64,000 nucleotides of DNA from Gymnogyps californianus (lineage: Eukaryota > Chordata > Aves > Accipitriformes > Cathartidae): positions 16,046,368 to 16,110,367 of the forward strand of contig NC_059481.1 in assembly GCF_018139145.2 (NCBI RefSeq), written 5' to 3'. A program made the position numbers and the translations under genes. Of the stretch, positions 27,001 to 39,200 are shown piece after piece (position 1 is the first letter of the stretch; each line of letters begins with the position of its first letter). The notes beneath the pieces are model-generated. The model saw only the letters and a program-made list of their open reading frames with translations. It was not told where the DNA came from and made no database searches.

Positions 27001-28103
27001 GGGGAGAACTACCTAGTGTCCCCCACCACTGAGGGGGAACCGGTCCACATCAGATTGAGTCTGGGGATAACAGGAACAAGTTGCCTTGAATCCTTTTTGA
27101 CGCCTGTTAGGCTGCACGGTTCAAGCCAGAACTGGTACTAAAGAGTTCTGGCATGTGGAGCGTGGGGAGAATATAACTGAGACCCAGCAACTCAAAACCA
27201 GAATTGCCTCTTCATTTCCTTAAATGTTTGCAAAGACCATGCTGATTCTCACGGCCATCCCATCTTGTCAAATGTTCCAGACTTCAACTTTTTTACTAAG
27301 TGCCCTCCCTTGATACCCTGGGATGACAACATGCTGCTTTCAAACTAGCTCTCCGATGCAACTGCACAGTAATGCATGGACAAGCCAGACTCTAACCCTG
27401 AGGAACCCTCCCCAGTCACCGGCTGCACCCGCAGCAACATCTTCTTAGCAACCCTGCGACGTCAGGCTGGTCCACGCCAGCCGGGAGCCTGCAAGCTACC
27501 CTGCAGTGGCAACGTGGAAGATGAGATATTCTCAATAAGGATACCGATTTCAGCATCAGTCTGCCAGGGGAGCTGTTATAAACAGCAGGGAATAAAAACT
27601 TGATTTTAAAAATTATGAGAAAAGACTTGACAGTGTCCTTCTTCAGAGGCAGTTTGAAAAATCCACACAATAACTGCACACCCAGGCAAATCCATCTTCT
27701 GAATAAAGGCAGTGTAGTCAGCTATTTCAAAATAAAAGACAGATAGCAAGGACTGGCTGGCTCAGGACTTTAATAATAATGAGATATGAAGCCATTCACC
27801 CCTAGGTCACCAGTACAAATCCTGCCCAAGCTGGGAATAATTGGAAGCTATTACCCTCTGAGGCATGTTTGCTGCTGCCTGGGAAATGAGTTGGGGAACC
27901 CGCTGGGCCGGTAACTACATGAACAAAATGCCGAGGTGGTACCACCAGCACCAACCACCAGCCCTCCCAGTGCAACCGGGCCGGTGGCAGCCGTTCCTCT
28001 CCCCTCCCTTCCTCATCAGCTTCTCTGCGATGCTGCAACCCGTTTGTTCTGGCTTTGCCCCAACCTGAGCCCACCCTGTGTGTATCTGTGCCCCTTCTTT
28101 CAG
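24028..28103 (+). other. NTRK3: NTRK3 intron between first and second kinase exons
   Basis: A 4,076-bp intron with GTAAAT donor and TTCTTTCAG acceptor. Contents I can name are a MIR-like fragment at 25.8 kb and short homopolymer runs. Nothing else is recognised. The kinase frame runs on in neither direction as anything family-like, and the open frames present are short and overlapping. Confidence 0.9.
25797..25905 (-). repeat. MIR-like SINE fragment, reverse orientation
   Basis: The run of words 'ctcattttcacagcctcc', 'gaggtgctgggg', then ATCCCCATTTTGCAGAGG and 'gggaaactgaa' follows the reverse complement of MIR: tcctcacaacaaccc, gaggtagg, atccccattttacagatgagg, gaaactgagg. Several blocks in the right order make this one of the better MIR-like copies here. 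Confidence 0.6.
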
Positions 28104-28276
28104 GCACTGAAAGACCCCACCTTGGCAGCCCGCAAGGATTTCCAGAGGGAGGCAGAGCTGCTTACCAACCTGCAGCATGAGCACATCGTCAAGTTTTACG
28201 GCGTGTGTGGTGATGGTGACCCACTCATCATGGTCTTCGAGTACATGAAGCATGGCGACCTGAACAAGTTCCTGAG
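28104..28276 (+). CDS. NTRK3: NTRK3 (TrkC) kinase exon: N-lobe helix C through hinge
   Basis: The exon encodes 57 full codons, from [20 protein letters not shown] through [10 protein letters not shown] to [13 protein letters not shown], plus the first two bases (AG) of an Arg codon completed in the next exon. The helix-C Glu that pairs with the ATP-binding Lys lies in REAELL, and FEYMKHGD is the hinge that contacts ATP. Acceptor TTCTTTCAG and donor GAG|GTATGT are canonical. Length is 173 bp, entry phase 0 and exit phase 2, matching both neighbours. There are no stops or shifts. Reading past the donor gives an unrelated tail and then a stop. Confidence 0.97.
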
Positions 28277-31200
28277 GTATGTGCGAAGGAGGGCACGGCA
28301 GATGCTGTACAGCCGCTCCGCAGCCTCGGTGTGGCTTGTTATAGATCTGTGGTGCACCAGTGACACCATTACTGCGTGGATGCTGGTGGGCTGAGTAATG
28401 AGAGACGGTTGTTCCAAGGACAGCTTGTAGGAGATGGTGGTCCTCACCAGATGTGGTGCTTTATTAGCCCTACCCCAACATTTCCTCTTAGGTAGTCCCA
28501 GGGATGGTCCCTGTGAGCTATGGAAACCAGACTTGTCTTCTCCCACCCCAGCAAGTTTGAAGCTGCAGGAAGCATGGCTGCAATCCCTCTCTGCCCTGTG
28601 GGGGTAGAAGGACATGAAGCCATGGCTGTCAGCAGCTCCGAGTCCCATACACCCAGCAAAGCCATGCCCTGCTGAAGCAGGAAGGCCACTAGCCATCACT
28701 CCCCATGTCACCCAGCTCCTGGTTCAATAGCACAAGAACCAAAATATTCCTTTGAGAAAGTTGCTGGAGTCCTTGCTCTGTTTAGTATCCTGGGCATTTA
28801 CTGATCTCTAGTTCTCATTCCTATATCCAGAAAAGACGTGAGAAATGTTGCAGGGGCCTCAGGTGGTGCCTGTGGAGTCCATCCCTGGTCCTTGTTCTCT
28901 AAGCCTTATCAGACAGAGATCCTGACCAAGATACAAAATATGCTAACCTGTGGCATCACGCTACTCAAGAAGCTAGGCAAAGCCTGACGAAGTGCTGTAA
29001 TTGCCTTCCCTCCCTCTAGAGAGATGCAAATTGCTGGAGCCCGCCCCCCCCCAATCATCGTTCAACCATTTCATCAGCTTGAGGCAGATCATTTGTGTGC
29101 CCTGAATCCACCAGTGGTGAGGGGCAGGGAGCAACTGTGGGAGGATGTTTGTGGTGCTGTTCTCCCATGATACAGAAATTACGCTCTGAAACCTGCGTGC
29201 AAGTGGAGTGGTACTTACCTCTTGAAATAATTAGTAGTTTTATTTCCCAGTATTTAGAAAATTGGACCCTTGATATTTTCCTGTTTTGACTGTTAAGTGT
29301 GAACATGATTGCAGCAGGAACAAGAAGCTTGAACGCAGCAGGTCTAGATCTGGGGCTGGGATACACTCAGTGGTTATTTTTGCACAATCACAGTCAGTTT
29401 CTGACCAGGAAACACAGGTCCTTCCCTGAGGTTTTGATTTCTAAGCAATGACCTACACCAGAAGAGCTATGGGGAAGGACCCCAGAGGTTTCTTCTTTCC
29501 TCTGCCAAGCAGTGCCAACCTGTCTGCAGCTCCCTTGGGGTGTTCGCAGGGCAGTGGCTGAGCTGGGAACACCCCTGCATTGGTTTCCCTCCTCATTTTG
29601 GCATAGTTGTGGGTAGATTAAATATGATTTTATAGCTCAGTCCCTGTCTCAGGCTGTGGATAGATGACATCCTTGGCAAGGTAGGATAAGTGAAGGCTGA
29701 TGCTACGCTAGCTTTGCAGAGCTCCTCAGACCCACTTTCAAGGAGAAGCAGCTTTGGTTACCCTAGGACCCTCTCTTGTGGTACCCTGTCTTGCAGGGGC
29801 TCAGCAACCTCCCAGCAGCAGCGGACCGAACTCTGCCTACTGGCATGAAGCCGTGCATTGGGCTGAAACGATGTTTTAGTGCAGATCGGAGATGTAGTGT
29901 TAAGGACAGTGCCTCAGCCTAGTGACTGGAGGAAGGCAGTCTAAAAAAGAGCATGAGAGACTGCGTTCTTGAAGTGCTTCACAAGGAAGAGCGGAAAATT
30001 GACCCATCTTTTTTCCTGGCAGAACCAGCAACCTTACTCTCCTTAGAGGAGGTAGACATTACAGCTGAGGCATAGCCTCCTTCACTGCTCTAACTGACCT
30101 CCCAAACAGTATAGTCCAAAACAGGCTCTCTTGCTGTCTCAGAGGGATGTCTCGTGCCCACTGCCAATGCCTCGTGAAATTGCTTCACACAACAGTGTGC
30201 TCCTAAGGCTGATATCGTGCTGGAGCCACGGACTCCCTCACCCCCATGTCCCAGCCCTGCCTTGGGACATGTCTGAGAAACACTCACACGCTGGAAGGCC
30301 AGAGCCTGTCCCGGTGTCACTGGAAAAGAAAGCTCGTTGTTGTATTATCTTCGGCCTTTATGAAGGAAAAGAAACTTTCCAGATGTGTTGTCCCTGGGAT
30401 TGCAGCCTCTCATCTTCCGGCTGCACTTAGCTGCCAGCTTCTCCTTCTCATGCAGCTATGGAGCAAGCAGCTACGAGCTCTGTTCTCTGCATGTTGGTGT
30501 GTGATAGACAGTGAAATCCCTTTGTGTCCCAAAGGAAGCTGGCTTTTGGGACAAGGGAGCTTATACCCAGCAAACGGGAACTCAAAATGCCTAAGGGGGC
30601 ATATGGAAAGAGAGTCTTGGGCTTTGTTTGTCAGGTCAGCTATCTGCTGGTGGGATACTCTGGGGGACAGGGGCTGCAAGGGGGTCAGAGAGGGTTGGTG
30701 GTGCAGGGCTGCCTGGCATCCCTCGGCAAGCAGCAGTTTTTATTGTGGCATGATTCACCCAGCCCGCAGCAGGAGACGGTTGCTCCCAAGCACTGGAGGC
30801 CAGGGACGCTGGGAGTCTGTAAGAGACACTCAGATGGGCTTTTCCCAGTTTAACTGCAGAAATTGGAAAAGCAGTAAAATGGAAGAGGCTCACTTTAGAC
30901 CCAGTTTCCTAGAGAAAAGCACAATAAATAAATTCCCCTAAGTGTTGTAAGACCTTTTTGTGCTTCCCAGAGAAGAGAGAGGATTTTACTGGTCTGTAAA
31001 ATTAACTGGTATGGCAAGGGGAAGCACTAGGATCAACACCTACCAGGTGGGTTAGAGGTGGCATGTATTGGGATGGTTCTACACGCCTCCCAGGGCCCCT
31101 GCATGTAAGACCACTGCTGGTGGTGCAAAAACTTACCCTGCTGTCCGCACCGGGGGACATGCAATCATGGTGTCCTGGCTAATAGAAAAGGGATAGTGAA

Positions 31201-33969
31201 AAGATCCTGCTGTACAGAAACACAGGCATTGCTCTCCAGGGAGCAAGCATCCCTAGGGCTGGTGGTGTACACAGGGGCTGGAGACTGCCTGCAGGTTTTG
31301 TGTGTGGCAAGGCTGGGTGCTCCCCGGCACACAGACCCGCTGCTCGGGGGTCTGCAGCAACCGCCTTCCCTCTCTGCTCTACCGAATATCTCCATCGCTT
31401 CCTCCCTTTCCTTCTGTCACTGATTTTCTAGCTTCTGTTTTCTACCCGTGAAGGCAGCAAATTTGAAGTAGGGTTATTTGCACGTTGCCATTACAGACCC
31501 TCTTTGCAGTCTACAGTAAGTTGTTGCCATTTGCTTTTAACTCAGGCAATAGATTTTGTTAGAAAGGTTGCAAATTTCTGAGGTTTTTGTGTCAGCCCTT
31601 CCAATGAAGCAGCCCCATAGTTGGATTGTCTTGGGACAGAAAGAGGAATTTCAGCAGAGGAAGCCAGAGGGGTGATTTTCTGCCCCACATTGATAAAATC
31701 CTCCATCACGCCACAAAGTAAAAACACCCCGAGAGTTCTTTAACAGGGGATCCACCCAATTTTATGGCCTCTCTGTAAAGCTGAATTAAACCCCTTTCCC
31801 CGAGAAAAGATGGGCAGACCCTTCTCATATTCCCTGTAGGGTTCTTGACACAACTAAAAGTACTATTATCCTTCCTGTTAATCTCATAAATGTGTTGATA
31901 CTTCTTTCTTCTGGACTATAACCATGTGGGATGGAGAAAGGGAGGGAGGGAAGTGTAGGTACTATATAGGACATACCGAGATGTGTCCTATATAGTAGGA
32001 CGTACAAAGAGCTAGTGAAATAAAGGTGTTGGCTGACAATTTTTTAAACATCACCTGTTCCTTTCAGACACAGACATTTCTTTGGGGGCCATTATTCTAT
32101 TTGAAAAAGGTGGCAGTAATGAGATAGTAATATATCCTTCACTTCTCACCTAGGAATGCTTACCTTTGATGACAACAGGCATCAGCTGCAGCTAAATATG
32201 GTGTAACTGCAAGGCATGACTGGTACAAACTGTCCAGCACAGTTTTAGAAGCTATGTTTGTCCTGCTTTGCTGTTTTTAGCTAACCTGCTCAGTCCTGGC
32301 TCAGCTTCACCTGCTGTCGACATCTGTTGTCACCACCAGCTAATTTCCTGGGGTAAACCCGTCTGTGGGCTGTTTAAATAAGACATCAAGGAGTCATTTC
32401 TGCATACACTCTTCTGCAGCTCCTCCTTGCCCTCAGCAGTTCCTCCAGTGTGCTGCTGCTCCCACCATGCCCACAACCCTCCAAGATCCCTCTGGCAGCC
32501 CCAGCCCTGCTGCCCATGGTGCTGCTCCCAGCCGGCTCATCCCACATTCACTGCAGCATCACCCACTCGTGGCTCCCCCAAAACACTCCTGGCTCCTCAG
32601 CACTCATTTCTGGAGTTCCTCTCCTCTTCCAGCTGTCCTTTCTACCAGGAGGGGACCTTCAGAGACATGTTCCCAGTGGTAGGGCAGTAGGAGGTAGCTG
32701 AAGAGGGGAGCATTTGAAAAACTATCGGTTGAACCCCAAACACCTGGGTGCTAATCACTTTGGTGCTCCCTCAAACTCAACAGAGCGATTAGGGAATGGA
32801 GAAGAAGGAGGGAAACAGTTTGGATCTTGTTGTGGGTTGTTCAGTCCCATGTCAAGAAGGAGGGAAAGCTCTGTATGTGCAATTTCAATTTGCTATCTCT
32901 CTGTGGGGTTACTGCTGATGACAGGGGTGAAATGCCAAGAATCATTTCAAAGAGAGCAGTATGAAAGCCTCGGAGGAAATGTTGTACTGTATCTTAGTCA
33001 CAAGGAGGAAGGTCACAGCAAAATCTCTTGTTTTTCCCTAAATATGAGGGCTTTTGTTATTCCACCTTCACACAGGCTACCACGGGGTGAGCTCTGTCAG
33101 GGGAAGAGACATCACAGAGGGAGCATGGCAAAGACAGGCTAGGTACACAGCAAGGAAGGTGACTAAAAAGGGGACAGGACAGGAATGAGACTCACCTTAA
33201 GTCCTGCATTTACAATGCACTTGGTTCAGCAAAATACTTCCTTTTGTTGCCCAGGATGTTCTCTGCATCTGCTGACATCCAGGTCTAACCTTTGCACCTG
33301 TACTCGTGCCTTCACGGTTCGCAGTACCTCTGTTACCTCTGGGATAGCTTAGGGTATAAAAGGTATTTTCCAGGGATGAAGCTGCTGGTGTTCCTCTGAA
33401 ACCTTTTCTGTGATCTCTGGCTGTACTGATATTGATCAGGGAGTGGTTGTTCAGTGGTATGGTGTTTGGAGGAAATAGAGGAGGCTGTTTGGGATTAATA
33501 AAGAGACTAGGTAGCAAGAATATGATGGCTATGGAAGAAAAGGGGGTGATATCTCTACCTCTGGGAAGGTTTCCAAGGTCTAAGAATTAACTGGAACCAA
33601 CATGTAAATATCTGGAGGCTCATTAGTTTTGCATAGGTCTTGCCAGAGAATAATGTCCGTGTTGCATCAAGCCAACAGTCCCTCTGTCCTGGCAGTCTGT
33701 CTCCATCTGTGACCATAAGAGGTTACTTGCAGTAGAGTGAGGATAGGATAAGACTGTATGGCACCCACTTACCCACCAAATGTTTCCCCAACCTCCTGTT
33801 CTCTTAAGCTTTCCTTTTTTTTCTTTCCACTGGAGCTGTGTGTACATCCTCACAGTGCAGAGTTGGGGGCTAGTCCCCACCCCCACAGGAACAGCGACCG
33901 TGTGGGATTCCTATCTCCTGGTCACTTTTGAGACCCAACTCTATGCTTTTTGCTTCTTCCTCCCTATAG
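28277..33969 (+). other. NTRK3: NTRK3 intron between second and third kinase exons
   Basis: A 5,693-bp intron with GTATGT donor and CCCTATAG acceptor. It contains a perfect hairpin at 31960-31997. A 231-codon + strand frame at 30246-30941 has no recognisable similarity and is crossed by comparable frames on the other strand; I treat it as chance. The stretch around 33.64-33.78 kb has faint resemblance to CR1 5' sequence, too weak to annotate. The rest is unrecognised. Confidence 0.9.
31960..31997. repeat. Perfect inverted repeat (14-bp arms, 10-bp spacer)
   Basis: TACTATATAGGACA at 31960-31973 is exactly reverse-complemented by TGTCCTATATAGTA at 31984-31997. The 10-bp spacer is TACCGAGATG. 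RNA from either strand would form a 14-bp stem. Origin is unknown: it could be chance, a remnant of a transposon palindrome, or a protein-binding dyad. The stem is shorter than that of a typical microRNA precursor. Confidence 0.9.
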
Positions 33970-34213
33970 GGCACATGGCCCAGATGCTATGATCCTCGTG
34001 GATGGGCAGCCTCGACAAGCCAAAGGGGAGCTAGGGCTATCCCAGATGCTCCACATCGCTAGCCAGATCGCCTCTGGAATGGTGTACCTTGCCTCCCAGC
34101 ACTTTGTCCATAGAGACCTGGCCACCAGGAACTGCTTGGTCGGAGCCAACCTGCTGGTGAAGATTGGAGACTTTGGGATGTCAAGAGATGTCTACAGCAC
34201 TGATTACTACAGG
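33970..34213 (+). CDS. NTRK3: NTRK3 (TrkC) kinase exon: catalytic loop and activation loop
   Basis: The first base (G) completes the split Arg codon from the previous exon. Then 81 codons run from [20 protein letters not shown] through [10 protein letters not shown] and [25 protein letters not shown] is the receptor-tyrosine-kinase catalytic loop with its catalytic Asp. DFG binds metal, and YSTDYY carries the three activation-loop tyrosines conserved in Trk receptors. Acceptor is CCTATAG and donor AGG|GTAAGG; length is 244 bp and exit phase 0. The end of this exon is the site where TrkC kinase-insert isoforms gain extra residues, which fits the optional exon at 46020. Continuing past the donor would add a short unrelated tail and a stop at about 34327. 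Confidence 0.97.
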
Positions 34214-34534
34214 GTAAGGCAGCTCCAGCGGCAGTCTGATGCTCAGAGCAAAGGGAGACCAGGAAATGTTACAGTAAATCAGTTTTCGGAGCTCTTGGGC
34301 TCACTTGCTTGGTTATTCACTCATTGAAACATGCGCACAGATGTCGATCAAGCATCCCTGAACCACTGTCCTTACTCCTTTTCAGTCCTGGGCATGCTTG
34401 TAGTTCAGATATCCATGCAGATGCCTACACGCAGAGCTCTCTGTGATACCCCAGCACACAGTCACATGCTTTGGGATGGCTCTGAAGTCATCCCGTTCTT
34501 CCTTCCTTCCTGTTTTTTCTCCCTCTTTTTTGAA

Positions 34535-34915
34535 GACAGTGATAAATTGAAGGTAATCCAAAGAGACGACAAAAACTACTGGCTGTGACCTCTGGTGTTA
34601 GATTAAAGAAACTTAATACAGGGATCTAGAGAAAAGGCAACGGAAAGACTGATAAGTGCATAAAGTATGGAAGAGGAAATAATAGGCAATTTAGGTTCAA
34701 CCTCAAAACACTTTTTTCCAGCAGAGTCATCATTTAGACAATGGAATAATTTGCCCGAGGTAGGTTGCTGAGGGCCTGTCATTAAAGAAGTTCAGGAAGC
34801 AACTAGTAAAAATGCCTGGGTTTAGTGGAGAGGCTAATCCTGCACTTGTCTCTGGGGATGGACTCAATGAGTCAGGAATGCCTTTCCAGCCTTTTCTTCT
34901 GTGATTTGTGCTCAT
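34535..34915 (+). mobile_element. Old CR1 LINE 3' region, sense orientation
   Basis: The order of recognisable words follows the 3' part of amniote CR1: 'aggttcaacctcaaaacactttttt', 'atggaataatttgcccgagg', 'attaaagaagttcagg', 'ggatggactcaatgagtc', then 'cctttccagccttttcttctgtgattt'. The last block is the characteristic CR1 ending (cttccagcc...tctgtgatt). No coding capacity is left. The 5' boundary is approximate. Assignment is by recalled consensus. Confidence 0.7.
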
Positions 34916-36156
34916 ACTGTCCCCTTGTCTTGCACACTCCCTTTGTACCTGTCTGCACTGCCTTATCTGCCCAGGATGGCAGCCTCCCTGGAGGGACAGC
35001 GTGTTTCTCACCCTTCCTCAGCTACAGGAGAAGCTGTGATGTGCAAAGCGTTTGAAGCACACTGGAGTAGGCATTTGTGGCTGGGCCATCCACCAGCAGG
35101 GAAAGGCTTTTCAGGCTAAGGAGCAGTGGTTTCTAGCCTGATGCTTGGACTAAGGCTGGTTTATTTCTGCTTACAACATGGATGTTTAGCTTTGAGGATG
35201 ATTTCTATCAGCTACCCTAAAAAGGATTGACCTATGGTCTTGATCTGATTCAGAAGGTTTTCTTTGTGTGATAGGCAGTTGCCAAGTGGAGTTACTGTGT
35301 TGGGGAGGAGGAAAAATGTGATTAGATTTCTGCTGAGACATATCACCTCTCCCAGCCCAGGGCATTGGCTTATCACTAAGTTTAATTACCAGTGAGGGAA
35401 CCAATCTTCATTGTGCAGCACAAAACCCATGTTGGGAAAAGCTCTCGGTGCAGTTACTGGGCAGTGATGAGGGAAGAGAGGTGGCTACGGTCCCATGACT
35501 GCTGAAACTTCATGAAGGAGCAAGTAGGCAAGAGAAGAGCCCGGGGGAGGATGAAAAGCAGCCCATGCAACTACGCGCATTCTTGCCTGCCTCCTTTCCT
35601 TCAGCCGTGTTAGACCTAATCCAACCACAGTCAGCGTCACACCACCTGAGACAATCCCAGCTGAGTTTGTGCTCCTGCAGCACCGAGAGCTCTCTATGCA
35701 ATGGGAGAATTTGCTGCTATTGACATGTGAAGGCTGGGAGGGCCCCCAAAATGTGAGAAATGAGATAATCTCCACAGGTCAGTTCGTTGTTATGGGATTT
35801 TTTGTCTTCTCTGTGGTGGTGTCCTGTAGACCTCATCCTGTCTGTGCAAAATGCTTTGCTGAGGATTGCTCCATGCTTTCTTGTGCAGTGTCATAAGGCT
35901 TTTTAGTGGACTTTTCTCTGCTAACACAAATTGCCACGCATGACCACAGCAGTAACTAGTTATCACCTGTTGACCAGAGCAAGAGCTGAGCTTCAGACCA
36001 GCACAGCCTTTTGTTCTTAGTTGATTTTCCTTTCTCTGTTTTCACTGACTTTTGGTACTTTTAAAACTCTTGATCAGTAAGTCCGTGCTCTGCATGCATG
36101 GAGACCTTTTCTCTGTTACAGTCCAAAGAAGGGTCCTAGCAAAATAAGGTTCTGAT

Positions 36157-36250
36157 TGCCCATATTTACATTGGTGACGTGAGGGGCGGAGGGTTTACGT
36201 GACTTGCCCAAGGCCAAAGCAAGATTCGGTGGCAGAGCTGGGAAGCCCAT
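36157..36250 (-). repeat. MIR-like SINE fragment, reverse orientation
   Basis: The words GCCCATATTTACATTGG, 'acgtgacttgcccaaggcca' and 'ggtggcagagctggga' follow the reverse complement of MIR (cccattttacag, gtgacttgcccaaggtca, agtggcagagctggga) in the right order and spacing. This is the clearest MIR-like copy in the window. Confidence 0.75.
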
Positions 36251-39200
36251 CCAGGCCATATATTCCCCCCAGCAAGGAACAAAAGTCCAGGGGCCAAGTG
36301 TCCTTCATCCCTCCTCCAGCCACAGCCTAACCACACTCCTTCCAGCATATGAGAAGAACGCAGACAGGTTCATTTCTCAATCTCCTTCTCTAATCATTAC
36401 CTTGTGGGACATGTTTACCAGGAAAGCACATGGAGCTGATCTCATTATTCACCCTTCTGGTGCACTCACGGCTATGTGACAGTCTCTGTCCTTCCCCATC
36501 CACCACTGTCTTGTACCTGTCCTCTCCCCTCCCTCTGCCTTTGCACAGCACCGCTGCATTCATTCTCTGCAAGAACTGGTGTGAGCCTTGCTGTCTCTGG
36601 ACTGGGAAATCTATTTGGTTTCTATGTGGCAACCTGCATTTCCAAGTTCCCTACGAACAAGAGTAGTCAACCCTTTGAACAGAAACCTGCTTGTGACACT
36701 AATGAAGCCACATGGGGCTCATGTGAATGGACTGTATTAGACTTGACTTTAACTCTGGTAAGAAGCATTCGCTTTCTCCTGCAAACGTAGGTGAGAAAAA
36801 CAATATGGCTTCACAACAGTTGTGCGTTTGTGCTCTGTCTTCCTTGTAATTTTAATTCCTAACATCCCTTGCATGAAAACTGGCTCTTCAAGGCTCCTGA
36901 GACAATCTTTTTGAGTGCACAGACCTGTCATAAAATTCACCAAGGTACCCTAAGTGAGGGCTTTTGAATGGATACAGACAGAGAACAAATGAGCTCAAGT
37001 GTGAGAACCAAACTGCTCCTGGGTCTCACCTATGGAAGGTGGAGATGTGGCTGAAGAGTTGAACTTTGAAACTCTTTGGTACTGTCCCTGGTCACATCTA
37101 CAACCTGCCTGGTGAAATTCCCAAGTCTGATTCTCAGTGTTTGTGCACAGCAGCTCTCCCCTGCCGACAGCCTGCCATTCCCACCAGTAGGACCTGGAGC
37201 AGGTTCTGCTTCCAGAAGTTCTGCTTCAGGTCGTTTCTTGAAAATATTGCTTGGTGTGTCCAAGCTGCAGCCTGGGGAGAATACTGTAATTTGTCATTTT
37301 CTGGGAATACAGTGAAGGATTCCACCTCAAAGCTGACACAAAGTGACAGGTCTGGAGCTCTCTGCAAGCAGACTCACTTCAGTCTGCTGGGTCCCCGTGT
37401 TTGCTCCTGCCCAGGCCCCACAAACATGGATAACTAACTGGATATGTGAGTGTGTTCCAGGCTGAGGATTAGCTCCTAGCCATTTCCTTTCTTTCTCATT
37501 TCTAATCTTTTAAAACAAAGAACGAACACCATCTGGCTCCTGCATTTGTGGGATGCAAAAGTGCTTTAACAAAGGTGAACTGCTTAATTTCCTGTTACAC
37601 TTTTGGATACAGAAAACAAACATTTGCATAACAAAAGCAGCAGAGAGGCTTGTTTCCCCTCTCTGCAAGGCTCTCCATGTTCTGCCTGAAGACAGATGCG
37701 TCCTCTTCCTTGTGCATCACAGAGGGATCCCGTCAGCTGTTGCCTTTAAACATTCTTTCAACAAGACAGGATGGAGAGAAGATCGTTGAGGAGGTGTAGG
37801 TGGTGGGGAAAGGTGAAACAGCATCTGATTAGAAAGCAGAGGAAAGTGGAGGGACTGGAGAGATGAGGAGAAGTAGCCCAGCTTCTGTGTGAAAAGTAAA
37901 GGCGGGATGCTGAAGAAGCATTTCTGTGATGTGTTGTGTAATGTGCTGTGCAATCTTTGGTGTGGGTCTCTGTGGGAAGGCAGGATGGAATATATCCATA
38001 TTGGAGAGAAAAGATTTGGGCGGATTTAGTTTTTCTTGTTGTTCTCTTTAAAAAAATGTGTGAGTAGGCGATTTTTTTAGGTGTGACTCAGGACCGTGAC
38101 AGCAGGTGGTGGGACGCTGCAGGTCAGGGACATTATGCCTCAGCCAAGCTGAGTGTGGCATGGAGACTGCAGCAAATCAGGCACACAGTGCCTGCCCAGT
38201 GCTGCCCGGGGAGCTGGAGGCTGTCACAATGGCTGGCAGGGGGTTGTCCAGAGCTGGGGGCATCACCGGGGCTGGGCTTAGGACCCCCAGCTGCTCTTTC
38301 ACCCAGCAGAATGAGATTTGATTGCTCCCAGAGCTCTTCTGTGGCTCTGAACTCACCTGTGCTCCAGTAAAATCCAGATCATTTTCCTTTTGTCCCCCAA
38401 AATGCATAACTCAATTCCAAAATAAAATCATGTGGCAGCTTCCCAGGGAAAGGGCAGTATTTCTTCATTCTTAGAAGAGAACACAGTCTTAAATCGTAGT
38501 CAACAGTCCCTAATAACTTCCAAGGTAATGTCCTGACCTGGGTGGGACATCAGCAGTGAAGACACATGTCAAGTAGAGGAAGGATTTATGTAGGCATTAA
38601 ACCTCATTAAGACATTCCTCTGTCCAAATCTCCTATGTCTTACCCTTCTGGCATCCTGCCCCAAATCCTGGGCTGGGCTTGAAACCTCTTGGGGATTTAG
38701 CTCCATCCTTTCCCAGAGGTCTATCCTGAGTGTTCTCCTGGTCACAGTTCACCATGCAGAGGACACCTGCTTGTCAAAAAAAAGACATATGCAGGATTTG
38801 CAAAGGGCTCTGAAAATACGTTTCTATTTCTAGCTACACAGAGCTAAACATAATAACAAGAAATGCTCCCTGTTTCTGTGTCCTTACCACTCTGGAGCAT
38901 TGTTTGGGTTTGGGAGAGACAAGGTTTGCAGGAAGAAGTAATATCTTTTAATAGAACATACGATATTGTTGGAGGGGGGAAAAAAGAATGAATTTTAGAT
39001 ACACAAGCCCTCTCTGAGCTCTTTTTTTTTTTTCCCCCCAGTAGTATCAGTAAGTTTAATAAAAGATTGATATCTCTTCCTATGAACCTTGGCTCTCACA
39101 TGCTTAGACCATCAGAACCAAAACATTTCTGCTATGACTTTGGCCTTAGGTCAGTGTTCTTTAAAAAGTCTAGGATCCCTCTGGCAGATGCCTCCTCCTC

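Noticed and set aside
30246..30941. A 231-codon + strand open frame in the intron between the second and third kinase exons
   Set aside because: No recognisable domain, low-complexity composition, overlapping frames on the opposite strand and in other phases, and no splice or promoter context. Probably chance in GC-rich intron DNA.
33640..33780. Possible CR1 5' fragment (words like 'ccaacagtccctctgtcctg')
   Set aside because: Resemblance is only to a few words of consensus and order is unclear. Too weak to annotate.
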